A stretch of 64,000 nucleotides of DNA. It comes from Streptomyces sp. NRRL S-1022. GTDB lineage: Bacteria > Actinomycetota > Actinomycetes > Streptomycetales > Streptomycetaceae. The position numbers and the translations under genes were made by a program. Location of the stretch: the NCBI RefSeq assembly GCF_000720135.1, contig NZ_JOIU01000023.1, positions 62,001 to 126,000 of the forward strand. Direction: 5' to 3'. Below the pieces are notes generated by a model. The model worked only from the letters and a program-made list of their open reading frames with translations. It had not been told where the DNA came from and ran no database searches. Shown piece by piece: positions 1 through 8,955 of this stretch (position 1 is its first letter; each line of letters begins with the position of its first letter).

Positions 1-1
1 C

Positions 2-451
2 GTCATGGCGCACCTCGCGCCCGCCGGGCCCGTCTACCAGGCCGGCACCCTCTCCGGCAACCCGGTCGCCACCGCCGCCGGTCTGGCCCAGCTGCGGCTG
101 CTGGACGACGCGGCCTACGACACGGTCGACGCCGTCTCCGAGCAGATCCGCACCCTCGTCGGCGAGGCGCTGTCGAAGGAGGGTGTCGCGCACCGGGTGC
201 AGACCGCGTCCAACATGTTCTCCGTGTTCTTCACGGACCGGCAGGTGCGCACCTACGAGGACGCCAAGCGGCAGGAGTCGTACCGCTTCACCGCGTTCTT
301 CCACTCGCTGCTGGCGAACGGCGTGTACCTGCCGCCGTCGTCCTTCGAGTCCTGGTTCGTGTCCACGGCCCATGACGAGCGGGCCGTGCAGAAGATCGCC
401 GACGCCCTTCCGGCGGCGGCCCGGGCGGCTGCGGAGGCCACGGCGGAATGA
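2..451 (+). CDS. hemL: Glutamate-1-semialdehyde 2,1-aminomutase, C-terminal part (5' end outside window)
   Basis: About 149 C-terminal residues of an enzyme of the C5 haem pathway, which converts glutamate-1-semialdehyde to 5-aminolevulinate using PLP. The visible part begins at the conserved block around the PLP-dimer contact (AGTLSGNPVA), typical of class III aminotransferase-fold HemL. The catalytic lysine lies upstream, outside the window. The stop overlaps the start of the phosphatase gene by 4 bp (ATGA), so the two are translationally coupled. The frame is open to the left edge, so the gene is partial by position and not broken. Haem supply fits the cytochrome c maturation genes that follow. 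Confidence 0.9.
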   Translation, partial: VMAHLAPAGPVYQAGTLSGNPVATAAGLAQLRLLDDAAYDTVDAVSEQIRTLVGEALSKEGVAHRVQTASNMFSVFFTDRQVRTYEDAKRQESYRFTAFFHSLLANGVYLPPSSFESWFVSTAHDERAVQKIADALPAAARAAAEATAE

Positions 452-1152
452 GCACCTCCCCCGAGAACAAGGACATCACCGTCGTCCACCTCATGCGGCA
501 CGGCGAGGTCGAGAACCCGGACGGCGTCCTGTACGGCCGGCTGCCCGGCTACCACCTGTCCGAGCTGGGCCGGAAGATGGCCGAGCGGGTCGCCGAGCAC
601 CTGGCCCCGCGGGACGTCACCTACGTCTGCTCCTCCCCGCTGGAGCGGGCGCAGGAGACGGCCACCCCGATCGCCAAGGCCCACGGGCTGGACCTGGACA
701 CCGACGAGCGGCTGATCGAGGCCGAGAACGTGTTCCAGGGCAAGACGTTCGGCGTCGGCGACGGCGCGCTGCGCAAGCCGGACAACTGGAAGCACCTCGT
801 CAACCCGTTCCGGCCGTCCTGGGGCGAGCCGTACGTCGACCAGGTGGTGCGGATGATGGGCGCGCTGAACGCGGCCAGGGACCACGCGCGCGGGCACGAG
901 GCGGTGCTGGTCAGCCATCAGCTGCCGATCTGGATCGTGCGGTCGTACATCGAGCGGCGGCGGCTGTGGCACGACCCGCGCAGGCGGCAGTGCACCCTCG
1001 CCTCCCTGACGACTTTCACCTACCAGGGTGACAAGATCGTGTCCGTGGGCTACAGCGAGCCCGCCATCGATCTGGTCCCGGTCCACCTGCGGGCCGGCGC
1101 CCGGCCGCAGAAGGGCAAGGGGGCCGCGCAGGGGAAGGCCTTCGGCGCCTGA
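448..1152 (+). CDS. Histidine phosphatase family protein (phosphoglycerate-mutase-like)
   Basis: A 234-residue cytosolic enzyme of the histidine phosphatase superfamily. The catalytic RHG motif is at about residues 14-16 (MRHGEVENP), and a second conserved histidine is plausible in the segment VLVSHQLP near residue 155. The family forms a phospho-histidine intermediate and hydrolyses or transfers phosphate; the substrate cannot be read from sequence. The gene overlaps hemL by 4 bp, indicating co-transcription. The C-terminus is rich in Lys, Gly and Ala (KGKGAAQGK). The hemL linkage suggests a housekeeping role, but this is inference. Confidence 0.85.
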   Translation: MSTSPENKDITVVHLMRHGEVENPDGVLYGRLPGYHLSELGRKMAERVAEHLAPRDVTYVCSSPLERAQETATPIAKAHGLDLDTDERLIEAENVFQGKTFGVGDGALRKPDNWKHLVNPFRPSWGEPYVDQVVRMMGALNAARDHARGHEAVLVSHQLPIWIVRSYIERRRLWHDPRRRQCTLASLTTFTYQGDKIVSVGYSEPAIDLVPVHLRAGARPQKGKGAAQGKAFGA

Positions 1153-1204
1153 CCGGCCCGGCTCCGGTGCACTGACAGTCCGTTTGACGTGACTTAGGGT
1201 GTTT

Positions 1205-1234
1205 TTGCCGGAAGCGTTGCGAAAAACATAAGAA
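1205..1234 (+). promoter_or_regulatory. Candidate promoter of the deacetylase-like lipoprotein gene
   Basis: TTGCCG (1205-1210) and TAAGAA (1229-1234) are separated by 18 bases in a noticeably AT-rich patch. The implied transcript would start near 1241 and carry a leader of about 68 bases. That leader contains a small hairpin (GATCGG near 1238 pairing with CCGATC near 1256). Assigned by resemblance to the -35/-10 consensus only. Confidence 0.4.
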
Positions 1235-1308
1235 TGATCGGAACCTCCCCGATCGTCGCGTCCTCTGTCTGGGTGAACACCAGCAGGCGCGACGAATCGG
1301 GGTTTTCC

Positions 1309-2607
1309 ATGCGCACCTTCTCCCGGACCCTCTCCCGGCGGGGAGCACTCGGCCTCGGCGCGGGCGCGGCTGCCGCCGCCTCGCTCGCCGGCTGCGGAAG
1401 CCTCACGTCCTCGGACGGCGGCGGGCACCCGAACGGTTCCGGCCAGGGCCGGCCGGGACACGGGGACGGGAAGGGGAACGGTGCGCGCCCGGCCCGGCCC
1501 CTCGGTGACGGCTCGACCTCCTTCACCGGCAAGCAGCCGCACCAGCCGGGCAAGCCCGAGCCGCTGGAGCCGGGGCAGACCCCGCCGCAGTTCGTGATCT
1601 TCTCCTGGGACGGCGCCGGCGAGGTCGGCAACGGCCTCTTCCCGCGCTTCCTGGACCTGGCCAAGGAGCACGGCGCGTCCATGACCTTCTTCCTCTCGGG
1701 GCTGTACCTGCTGCCCGAGTCGAAGAAGCGGCTGTACGAGCCCCCGAACAACCCGCGCGGCGCCTCCGACATCGGCTACCTCGCCGACGATCACATCAAG
1801 GCCACCCTGACGAACGTGCGCCGGGCCTGGCTGGAGGGCCACGAGATCGGCACCCACTTCAACGGGCACTTCTGCGCCGGCACCGGCACGGTCGGCAACT
1901 GGACCCCGCAGCAGTGGGCGAGCGAGATCCGGCAGGCCAAGGCGTTCGTGAAGGAGTGGCGCACCAACACCGGCTGGACGGACCTGCCCTCCCTGCCGTT
2001 CGACTACGACAAGGAGCTGGTCGGCGGCCGTACGCCCTGCCTGCTGGGCCAGAACAACCTGCTGCCCACCGCGCGCGAGCTGGGCTGGCGCTACGACGCC
2101 TCCTCGCCGGGCGGCCGTCAGACGTGGCCGGAGAAGAAGCAGGGGATCTGGGACCTGCCGCTGCAGCAGATACCTTTCCCCGGACGTTCCTTCGAGGTCC
2201 TGTCCATGGACTACAACATGCTCGCCAACCAGTCCGTGAACTCCACCAAGGCGCCCGCCTACAACTACCCGGGCTGGCGCAAGCAGTCCGCGCAGGCGTA
2301 CATCCAGGGCTTCCAGCGGGCGTACGAGACGAACCGGGCGCCGTTCTTCGTCGGCAACCACTTCGAGCAGTGGAACGGCGGCATCTACATGGACTCCGTC
2401 GAGGAGGCCTTCAAGCACATCGCGCGCGAGAAGGAGAAGGGTGCCGACGTGCGGCTGGTCTCCTTCCGGCAGTTCGTGGACTGGATGGACGTGCAGAAGC
2501 CCGAGGTGCTCGCCAAGCTGCGCACGCTGGGCGTCGGGCAGCGGCCGGCGGGCGGCTGGAAGGAGTTCCTGCGGGGCACCGGGTCCGCCTCCTCCAATGC
2601 CGCGTGA
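1309..2607 (+). CDS. Tat-type lipoprotein with polysaccharide-deacetylase-like fold
   Basis: 432 residues if started at the ATG at 1309. I chose this start because it gives a clean twin-arginine lipoprotein signal (SRRGALGLGAGAAAAASLAGCG; lipobox cysteine near residue 29). The in-frame frame open from 1234 would bury it. After a Gly/Pro-rich linker, the segment around residues 85-200 looks like a NodB-type carbohydrate esterase: a strand ending SWDG at the metal aspartate position, and EIGTHFNGH with an HxxxH metal pair. The protein is probably anchored outside the cell and may act on cell-wall or extracellular polysaccharide. The remaining catalytic residues were not confirmed, so activity is inferred. 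Confidence 0.75.
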   Translation: MRTFSRTLSRRGALGLGAGAAAAASLAGCGSLTSSDGGGHPNGSGQGRPGHGDGKGNGARPARPLGDGSTSFTGKQPHQPGKPEPLEPGQTPPQFVIFSWDGAGEVGNGLFPRFLDLAKEHGASMTFFLSGLYLLPESKKRLYEPPNNPRGASDIGYLADDHIKATLTNVRRAWLEGHEIGTHFNGHFCAGTGTVGNWTPQQWASEIRQAKAFVKEWRTNTGWTDLPSLPFDYDKELVGGRTPCLLGQNNLLPTARELGWRYDASSPGGRQTWPEKKQGIWDLPLQQIPFPGRSFEVLSMDYNMLANQSVNSTKAPAYNYPGWRKQSAQAYIQGFQRAYETNRAPFFVGNHFEQWNGGIYMDSVEEAFKHIAREKEKGADVRLVSFRQFVDWMDVQKPEVLAKLRTLGVGQRPAGGWKEFLRGTGSASSNAA

Positions 2608-2716
2608 TCCCGGCCGGGCGCCCGGAATGTCCCGTGTAAATACGCCCTGAAATGCGGTTTTCCGCCCGGCAGGGGGGCGCGCGAAATCCCCGGAACAGGC
2701 ATGCGAAACTTTTCAC

Positions 2717-3307
2717 ATGAGTATCCGCAGCCGCGCCGTCCTGCTCACCGCTGTGGCCGCCGTCGCGGCCCTGACCCTGTCCGCGTGCGGGAAGGGCGGC
2801 ATCTCCGGAGGCGGTGGCGACACCAACTTCGTCACCGGCAAGAACGGCATCGACACCGTGTCCGCGGGCAAGCGCGCCACGGTCCCGGACCTGTCCGGCA
2901 AGACGATCGGCGGCAAGGCCCTCGACGTCGCCGACTACAAGGGCAAGGTCGTCGTCCTCAACGTCTGGGGTTCGTGGTGCGGACCGTGCCGCGAGGAGGC
3001 CGGGTACTTCGCCAAGGTCTCCAAGGAGTACCAGGGCAAGGGTGTGCAGTTCGTGGGCATCAACACCCGCGACACCAGCACCACCCCGGCCGTGAACTTC
3101 GAGAAGGAGCACGGGGTCGAGTACCCGAGCCTGTACGACCCCACCGGCAAGCTGATGCTCCGCTTCAAGAAGGGCACCCTCAACCCCCAGCTCATCCCCT
3201 CCACGCTCGTCATCGACCGGCACGGGAAGGTCGCCGCACGCGCCCTGGAGGCGCTCGACGACACCACCCTGCTGAAGATGATCAAGCCGGTGCTCGCGGA
3301 GAAGTGA
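2717..3307 (+). CDS. TlpA/ResA-like thioredoxin-fold lipoprotein
   Basis: A 196-residue membrane-anchored thiol-disulfide oxidoreductase. It has a signal peptide with lipobox LSAC (Cys near residue 24) and a thioredoxin fold with active site WCGPC near residue 92. In the family this protein keeps the apocytochrome c CxxCH cysteines reduced on the outer face of the membrane. It is the first gene of the ccs (System II) cluster; its stop is one base before the GTG of ccdA. No convincing ribosome-binding site precedes the ATG. Confidence 0.9.
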   Translation: MSIRSRAVLLTAVAAVAALTLSACGKGGISGGGGDTNFVTGKNGIDTVSAGKRATVPDLSGKTIGGKALDVADYKGKVVVLNVWGSWCGPCREEAGYFAKVSKEYQGKGVQFVGINTRDTSTTPAVNFEKEHGVEYPSLYDPTGKLMLRFKKGTLNPQLIPSTLVIDRHGKVAARALEALDDTTLLKMIKPVLAEK

Positions 3308-3308
3308 C

Positions 3309-4088
3309 GTGAGCGCACTGCTGACGCTGGCCGCGGAGACGGGGCCGGGGCGCAACCAGACCGTGCTGCACGGTGCCCTGCTGGTCTCCTTGCCGATCGC
3401 GCTGCTCGCCGGGCTCGTCTCGTTCTTCTCGCCCTGCGTGCTGCCGCTTGTCCCCGGCTACCTCTCCTATGTGACGGGCGTCGCCGGCACCGACCTCGCC
3501 GAGGCCAGACGGGGGCGGATGATCACCGGTGCCTCCCTGTTCGTACTCGGCTTCAGCACCGTGTTCGTCTCCACCGGCGCGCTCTTCGGCTACTTCGGCT
3601 CGAACCTGCTGGAGTACCAGGAGACCCTGTCCAGGGTGCTCGGCCTGCTCATGATCGTCATGGGCGTCTTCTTCATGGGGCTGCTGCCCTGGTTCACCAT
3701 GCGCGAGTTCCGCTTCCACAAGCGGCCGACGGGCGGCCTGCTGGGGGCGCCCGTCCTCGGCGCCCTCTTCGGGGTCGGCTGGACGCCCTGCATGGGCCCG
3801 ACACTCTCCTCGGTGAACTTCCTCTCCTTCCAGGAGTCGAGCGCCGCGCGTGGTTCGCTGCTGATGGTCGTGTACTGCCTCGGTCTCGGCCTTCCCTTCG
3901 TCATCACCGCGATCGCCTTCCGCAAGGCGCTCGGCGCCTTCGCCTGGGTCAAGCGCCACTATGTGTGGGTGATGCGCATCGGCGGCTCGATGATGATCTT
4001 GACCGGTGTGCTGCTGATGACGGGCGCCTGGAACGGTCTGATCCAGCAGATGCAAACCTGGTCCGACGGCTTCACTGTGGGGATCTGA
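3309..4088 (+). CDS. ccdA: Cytochrome c biogenesis protein CcdA (DsbD family)
   Basis: A 259-residue polytopic membrane protein, with about six transmembrane segments, that passes electrons from cytosolic thioredoxin to the extracytoplasmic ResA-like protein. The redox cysteines sit in FFSPCVLPLVPGY (about residue 44) and GWTPCMGP (about residue 161), the paired motifs of the family. It begins with GTG one base after the stop of the thioredoxin-like gene and lies 3 bases before resB, so it is part of the same operon. Confidence 0.93.
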   Translation: MSALLTLAAETGPGRNQTVLHGALLVSLPIALLAGLVSFFSPCVLPLVPGYLSYVTGVAGTDLAEARRGRMITGASLFVLGFSTVFVSTGALFGYFGSNLLEYQETLSRVLGLLMIVMGVFFMGLLPWFTMREFRFHKRPTGGLLGAPVLGALFGVGWTPCMGPTLSSVNFLSFQESSAARGSLLMVVYCLGLGLPFVITAIAFRKALGAFAWVKRHYVWVMRIGGSMMILTGVLLMTGAWNGLIQQMQTWSDGFTVGI

Positions 4089-4091
4089 TCG

Positions 4092-5792
4092 ATGAGCAAG
4101 ACCGACACCGGCCTCGGCCGGGACCAGGAGGACCTCGGGGCCGCCGGCTCCCAGCTGTCCACGGCCCCGCAGGAGGAGATCTCCACTCCGCCGTCCCTGG
4201 GCGTCATCGGCTGGGTGCGCTGGTTCTGGCGGCAGCTGACCTCCATGCGGGTCGCGCTGCTGCTGCTCCTGCTGCTCTCGCTGGCCGCCATCCCCGGCTC
4301 GCTGATCCCGCAGACCGGCGCGGACGCGAGCAAGGTCGAGGACTTCCGCGCCGCGCACCGGACGCTGGCGCCGGTCTACGACAAGCTCGGCCTGTTCCAC
4401 GTCTACAGCTCGGTGTGGTTCTCCGCGATCTACATCCTGCTGTTCGTCTCCCTGATCGGCTGCATCGTCCCGCGTACCTGGCAGTTCACCGGCCAGCTGC
4501 GCGGCCGTCCGCCGGGCGCGCCCAAGCGGCTGACCCGGCTGCCCGCGTACACGACGTGGCGGACACAGGCCGACCCGGAGCAGATCCGCGAGGCCGCGCT
4601 CGCCCTGCTGAAGAAGCGCCGCTTCCGCGCGCACGTCGTCGGCGACGCCGTGGCCGCCGAGAAGGGCTACCTGCGCGAGCTGGGCAACCTGGTCTTCCAC
4701 ATCGCCCTGATCGTGCTGCTCGTCGCCTTCGCCTCGGGCCAGCTGTACAAGGCCGACGGCACCAAGCTGATGGTGGAGGGCGACGGCTTCTCGAACGCGC
4801 TGCCGATGTACGACGACATCAAGTCCGGCAGCCTGTTCCAGAGCGACGACCTGGTCCCCTTCAGCTTCGACCTGAAGGACTTCAAGGGCACCTACGAACT
4901 CACGGGCCCCAACAAGGGCACCCCGCGCACCTTCGAGGCACGGATCCGCTACAGCGAGGGCGCGTACGGCAAGGACCGGACGACCACCGTCAAGGTCAAC
5001 GAGCCGCTGAAGATCGACGACGCCAAGGTCTACCTGGTCAGCCACGGCTACGCGCCCGTCGTCACCGTCCGCGACGGCACCGGGAAGATCGTCTACCAGG
5101 ACGCCGTACCGCTGCTGCCGCTCGACGGCAACGTCAGCTCCAACGGCGTGGTGAAGGTGATGGACGGCTACCGCGACCCGAAGGGCAACAAGGAGCAGCT
5201 CGGCTTCCAGGCGTTCTTCGTGCCGACGTTCGACGCCCGCAGCGGCACGATGCTCTCGCAGTTCCCGGCGCTGCTGAACCCGCTGCTCGCGGTGAACGCC
5301 TACCACGGCGACCTCGGGGTGAACTCGGGCATCCCGCAGAGCGTGTACCAGCTCGACAAGAAGCACATGAAGGCGTTCAAGGACGGCAAGGGCCAGCTGC
5401 TGAAGAAGCTGCTGAAGCCGGGCGACACGCTCACGCTGCCGAACGGCGCCGGGTCCCTCACCTTCGAGAAGGACATCAAGGAGTGGGCCGGCTTCGAGAT
5501 CGTCCAGGAGCCGGGCAGCGGATGGGCGCTCGGCGGTGCCCTCGCCGCGATCTTCGGCCTGGCCGCGTCCCTGTTCATCCAGCGCCGCCGCGTGTGGGTG
5601 CGGGCGGTGCGCGGTGCCGACGGCGTCACGGTGGTCGAGATGGCCGGGCTCGGCCGCAGCGAGTCCGCCAAGGTGCCCGAGGAACTGGGCGACCTCGCCG
5701 GAATCCTCTACGACCAGGCGCCGGGGGCCCCCGACCCCGACGACGACGCCTCCGAATCCCCAGTCGTACCTGCCGAAGGGGCTGAGAAGTGA
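4092..5792 (+). CDS. resB: Cytochrome c biogenesis protein ResB (Ccs1)
   Basis: 566 residues. ResB and CcsA together form the System II haem exporter and cytochrome c synthase. Hydrophobic helices occur near residues 52-72, 108-128 and 205-222, followed by a large extracytoplasmic domain and a last helix near 477-497. This is the usual ResB layout, here with an acidic C-terminal tail. Its stop overlaps the GTG of ccsA (GTGA), giving tight coupling of the two synthase subunits. Confidence 0.92.
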   Translation: MSKTDTGLGRDQEDLGAAGSQLSTAPQEEISTPPSLGVIGWVRWFWRQLTSMRVALLLLLLLSLAAIPGSLIPQTGADASKVEDFRAAHRTLAPVYDKLGLFHVYSSVWFSAIYILLFVSLIGCIVPRTWQFTGQLRGRPPGAPKRLTRLPAYTTWRTQADPEQIREAALALLKKRRFRAHVVGDAVAAEKGYLRELGNLVFHIALIVLLVAFASGQLYKADGTKLMVEGDGFSNALPMYDDIKSGSLFQSDDLVPFSFDLKDFKGTYELTGPNKGTPRTFEARIRYSEGAYGKDRTTTVKVNEPLKIDDAKVYLVSHGYAPVVTVRDGTGKIVYQDAVPLLPLDGNVSSNGVVKVMDGYRDPKGNKEQLGFQAFFVPTFDARSGTMLSQFPALLNPLLAVNAYHGDLGVNSGIPQSVYQLDKKHMKAFKDGKGQLLKKLLKPGDTLTLPNGAGSLTFEKDIKEWAGFEIVQEPGSGWALGGALAAIFGLAASLFIQRRRVWVRAVRGADGVTVVEMAGLGRSESAKVPEELGDLAGILYDQAPGAPDPDDDASESPVVPAEGAEK

Positions 5793-6871
5793 CTCTCGCC
5801 GCCGCAACAAACGAACACCTCGCGAGCATCAGCAACACGCTGATCTACTCGTCGATGGCCGTCTACACCCTGGCCTTCTTCGCCTACATCGCCGAGTGGC
5901 TGTTCGGCAGCCGCAGCAAGGTGGCCCGTACGGCCGCCGCGCTCACCGCCGGCCGCGAGCGCACGGCGGGCGCCCCCGCCGTCGCCGTGCGGCAGGCCGG
6001 CGGCACCGCCGTGCTGGAGCGGCCCAAGGTCGTCGTCCGCTCGGCGTCCGGCGCCCGGGACGTGCCCGACGGGCCCGGCGCGCACGGCGGCGACGAGCAG
6101 GGCGACCTGTACGGCCGGATCGCCATCTCCCTCACCGTGCTCGCGTTCCTCGTGGAGCTGGGCGGTGTCGTGACCCGCGCGGCCTCCGTGGAGCGGGCGC
6201 CGTGGGGCAACATGTACGAGTTCAACATCACCTTCTCCACGGTCGCCGTCGGTGTGTACCTCGGGCTGCTGGCCCTGAAGAAGAACGTGCGCTGGCTCGG
6301 CCTGTTCCTCGTCACGACCGTCCTGCTGGACCTGGGCCTGGCGGTCACCGTCCTGTACACGGCCAGCGACCAGCTGGTGCCGGCCCTGCACTCGTACTGG
6401 CTGTACATCCACGTCTCCACCGCGATCTTCTGCGGCGCGGTGTTCTACGTCGGCGCGGTCGCCACGATCCTGTACCTGTTCAAGGACTCGTACGAGACCA
6501 AGCTGGAGGCCGGGGGCACGCCCGGCAGGTTCGCGTCCTCCGTGCTGGAGCGGCTGCCCGCCTCCGCCTCCCTGGACAAGTTCGCCTACCGCGTCAACGC
6601 GGCCGTCTTTCCGCTGTGGACGTTCACGATCATCGCGGGCGCGATCTGGGCGGGCGACGCCTGGGGCCGGTACTGGAACTGGGACCCGAAGGAGACCTGG
6701 TCCTTCATCACCTGGATCGCCTACGCCTGCTACCTGCACGCCCGCGCCACCGCCGGCTGGAAGGGCCGCAAGGCCGCCTACCTGGCGATGATCGCCTTCG
6801 GCTGCTGGCTCTTCAACTACTACGGCGTGAACATCTTCGTGAGCGGCAAGCACTCCTACGCGGGCGTGTAA
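5789..6871 (+). CDS. ccsA: Cytochrome c biogenesis protein CcsA (ResC)
   Basis: 360 residues with multiple membrane helices. The tryptophan-rich haem-handling WWD region is visible near residues 290-310 (WGRYWNWDPKETWSF). The N-terminal quarter contains a hydrophilic Ala/Arg/Gly-rich insert of roughly 70 residues between the first and second helices. It is the last gene of the ccs operon. Its partner ResB lies directly upstream with a 4-bp overlap. Confidence 0.93.
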   Translation: MTLAAATNEHLASISNTLIYSSMAVYTLAFFAYIAEWLFGSRSKVARTAAALTAGRERTAGAPAVAVRQAGGTAVLERPKVVVRSASGARDVPDGPGAHGGDEQGDLYGRIAISLTVLAFLVELGGVVTRAASVERAPWGNMYEFNITFSTVAVGVYLGLLALKKNVRWLGLFLVTTVLLDLGLAVTVLYTASDQLVPALHSYWLYIHVSTAIFCGAVFYVGAVATILYLFKDSYETKLEAGGTPGRFASSVLERLPASASLDKFAYRVNAAVFPLWTFTIIAGAIWAGDAWGRYWNWDPKETWSFITWIAYACYLHARATAGWKGRKAAYLAMIAFGCWLFNYYGVNIFVSGKHSYAGV

Positions 6872-6901
6872 CCGCCGCGTGCGGGTGCCCCGGGACGGGA
6901 G

Positions 6902-6907
6902 CAGGCT
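6902..6907 (+). promoter_or_regulatory. Candidate -10 element of a leaderless transcript (SRPBCC gene)
   Basis: CAGGCT (close to the frequent Streptomyces -10 TAGGCT) ends 6 bases before the ATG at 6914, so transcription would begin at or next to the start codon. No clear -35 is visible. Confidence 0.35.
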
Positions 6908-6913
6908 GGTGTC

Positions 6914-7318
6914 ATGAGCGGTTCCATCGCACAGGGCACCAGCCAGACGCACGGGAACATGCACATCCTGCACTTCGTGGTGCAGCTCCCGCGGCCGATG
7001 GAGGACGTCTGGGCCGCGGTGGCCACGGCCGAGGGGCTGGCGTCCTGGTTCACCGCCGCCGAGGTGCTCGAACACCGCCTCGGCGGCGCGGTCACGCTGC
7101 GCGACCTGGGCAGCGGGCAGGTGACCGCCTGGGACGTGGACCGGGTCGCGGAGTACACCCTGGAGAGCGCCGGCCGGCTCCGGTTCCACCTGGAGCGCGA
7201 AGGGGAGGACGCCAGCGTGCTCCGCTTCACGCACGAGTTCCAGGGCGAGGAGGAGTCCGAGCAGCGCTGGCGCGACCGGCTCGAACGCCTGATCGGGACA
7301 CTCGGCCCGAACGCCTAG
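6914..7318 (+). CDS. SRPBCC / START-like ligand-binding family protein
   Basis: 134 residues with the helix-grip fold pattern: an N-terminal strand (MHILHFVVQLP), the helix PMEDVWAAVATAEGLASWF, then alternating strands and a long C-terminal helix. This resembles the AHSA1/polyketide-cyclase superfamily, which binds small hydrophobic ligands. No specific substrate can be assigned. Its TAG stop lies in a CTAG tetramer whose other strand is the stop of the converging condensation gene, so the two genes overlap by 4 bp. Confidence 0.75.
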   Translation: MSGSIAQGTSQTHGNMHILHFVVQLPRPMEDVWAAVATAEGLASWFTAAEVLEHRLGGAVTLRDLGSGQVTAWDVDRVAEYTLESAGRLRFHLEREGEDASVLRFTHEFQGEEESEQRWRDRLERLIGTLGPNA

Positions 7319-8721
7319 GAGACCGCGGAGAGGCTGCCGTCGGCCACCGAGGCGATCCGGTCCCGCAGCCGCTCCACGTACAGCCGCATGGTCTTCACCG
7401 CCACGTCCGTGTCCGGGTACCGGCTCGCCAGCCACAGCCCCTCGGGCAGCCGGTTCACCCACACGCACACCTGGTCGCCGTACGACACCCGCATCAGCCC
7501 GTACGCCTTCAGCTCGGGCCACCGCTCGGCGCCCGGGATGCCGCGGGCGTCGACGTACGACACGATCGAGTGCAGGTCCGGGGAGGTCGGCCGGAAGTCG
7601 GAGCCGAGCAGGCGCAGCACCCGGGCCAGCGGCATCCGGGCCAGCGACCGGTTCGCCTGCAGCTCGGCGCGCACCGCCCGCAGGGCCTCCGGGAAGCCGC
7701 GGGTACGGCCCACCGGGACCTCGATCGGGGCGCCGCCCACGTACCAGCCCACCGAGTCGCTCCACCGGGACTTCACCCGGGTGTGGAACGGCACCACCGT
7801 CCGGTACACCGGCTGCCCGCCGAGTTCGTGCACGACGAGTCCGGTCGCGGCCAGCAGTCCGACCAGGCTGCCGCCGTACGGCCGGCAGTACGCCTCGAAC
7901 GCCGCCGCCGCGTCCGCGTCCGCCAGCGGCTCGCACAGCATCTGCTGCCGGGGCAGCGGACCGCCCGGTGCCAGACCCAGGTCGACCGGGAAGGCCGGCA
8001 GGGTGCCGTCGCAGCGGTGGATGAACTCCCGCCAGCGCTCCACGATCGCGTGCCGGCCGTCGAGACCGTCCGCGCCGGCCCGCTCGATCCCGCAGAAGTC
8101 GACGTAACTGGCCACCGGCCCGCGGTCCTCCGGTTCGGTGCCGGCCAGCCCCGCCGCGTACAGCTCGTGGATCTCGGCGGCGATCCGCTGCACCGAGTAG
8201 GCGTCGACGTTGCTGTGGTCGAAGGCCATGTACACGCTCGCGCCGTCGTCGCGCACCACCGCCGTGTAGATGAGGTTGGGCCAGCGCAGCGCGTCCGCGA
8301 CCGTGTCGAAGCGGTGCTGGAGGTGCCGGACCAGGCCGTCCGCATCGGGGAAGTCGCCCGCGTCCTCGCGGTGCAGGGACACCTCGGCCGGGTCGAGCGT
8401 GAACCGGCGCAGCTCGTCACCGGCCCAGCGGAAGCCGCTGCGCAGCGTCTCGTGCCGCAGGGTCCAGGTGTGCAGGGCCCGTTCCAGCACGTCCAGGTCG
8501 AGCGGGCCGGGCAGGTCGAAGGCGGTGCCGAGCCAGGTCGGCACGAACAGCCCGGACTCGCGGACGCTCCGGGCCGTCCTGATGTGCGACTCCTGGATGT
8601 AGGCGGGCGGCCGGGAGTCCTCCGGGAGCGCCGTCGCCGCCGCGACGGTCGCCGGGCTCAGCGTCCACTCGACGAGCCGTCCCGGCCGGACCTCGCAGCG
8701 CTGGATGTCAGTGATTCGCAC
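7315..8721 (-). CDS. Stand-alone condensation-domain protein (acyltransferase-like)
   Basis: 468 residues resembling an NRPS condensation domain or PapA-type acyltransferase. The catalytic motif reads HSNVDAYS near residue 167, so the general-base His and structural Asp of HHxxxDG are kept, but the first His (FDHSN) and the Gly are replaced. No adenylation or carrier domain is visible here. Such stand-alone enzymes usually join an acyl or aminoacyl group to an alcohol or amine, but the substrate is unknown. Between the ATG at 8721 and the next gene upstream is a 234-bp gap containing a GC-rich hairpin (GGGCCCG arms near 8740-8759). Confidence 0.75.
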   Translation of the reverse strand: MRITDIQRCEVRPGRLVEWTLSPATVAAATALPEDSRPPAYIQESHIRTARSVRESGLFVPTWLGTAFDLPGPLDLDVLERALHTWTLRHETLRSGFRWAGDELRRFTLDPAEVSLHREDAGDFPDADGLVRHLQHRFDTVADALRWPNLIYTAVVRDDGASVYMAFDHSNVDAYSVQRIAAEIHELYAAGLAGTEPEDRGPVASYVDFCGIERAGADGLDGRHAIVERWREFIHRCDGTLPAFPVDLGLAPGGPLPRQQMLCEPLADADAAAAFEAYCRPYGGSLVGLLAATGLVVHELGGQPVYRTVVPFHTRVKSRWSDSVGWYVGGAPIEVPVGRTRGFPEALRAVRAELQANRSLARMPLARVLRLLGSDFRPTSPDLHSIVSYVDARGIPGAERWPELKAYGLMRVSYGDQVCVWVNRLPEGLWLASRYPDTDVAVKTMRLYVERLRDRIASVADGSLSAVS

Positions 8722-8955
8722 GCGTCTCCCATCGCCGAAGGGCCCGGTGCTCGGGCCCCCTGCAAGGCAATGCCGTCAGACGCGGCCGGGACATGCCCGC
8801 CCGGGCCATTTCAACGGAACGGATGGCAGGCCGAACGCGGAAGTGATTAACCCTCGGTGACCGGTGGGGGCAGGACCGGGACGGGGCCGCCCGACGGTGA
8901 TCGGGCCGGGCCCGGTGCCGGCGGTGGCGCGGGCGTGTCGGTGGACGGCCGGCCG

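Noticed and set aside
253..2418. Very long open frame on the minus strand opposite the phosphatase and lipoprotein genes
   Set aside because: It is an antisense consequence of extreme third-position GC in the plus-strand genes. The translation is Arg/Gly/Val-rich with no family motif. The same applies to similar frames at 3282-5810, 24546-27527, 39873-41828 and 44710-47028.
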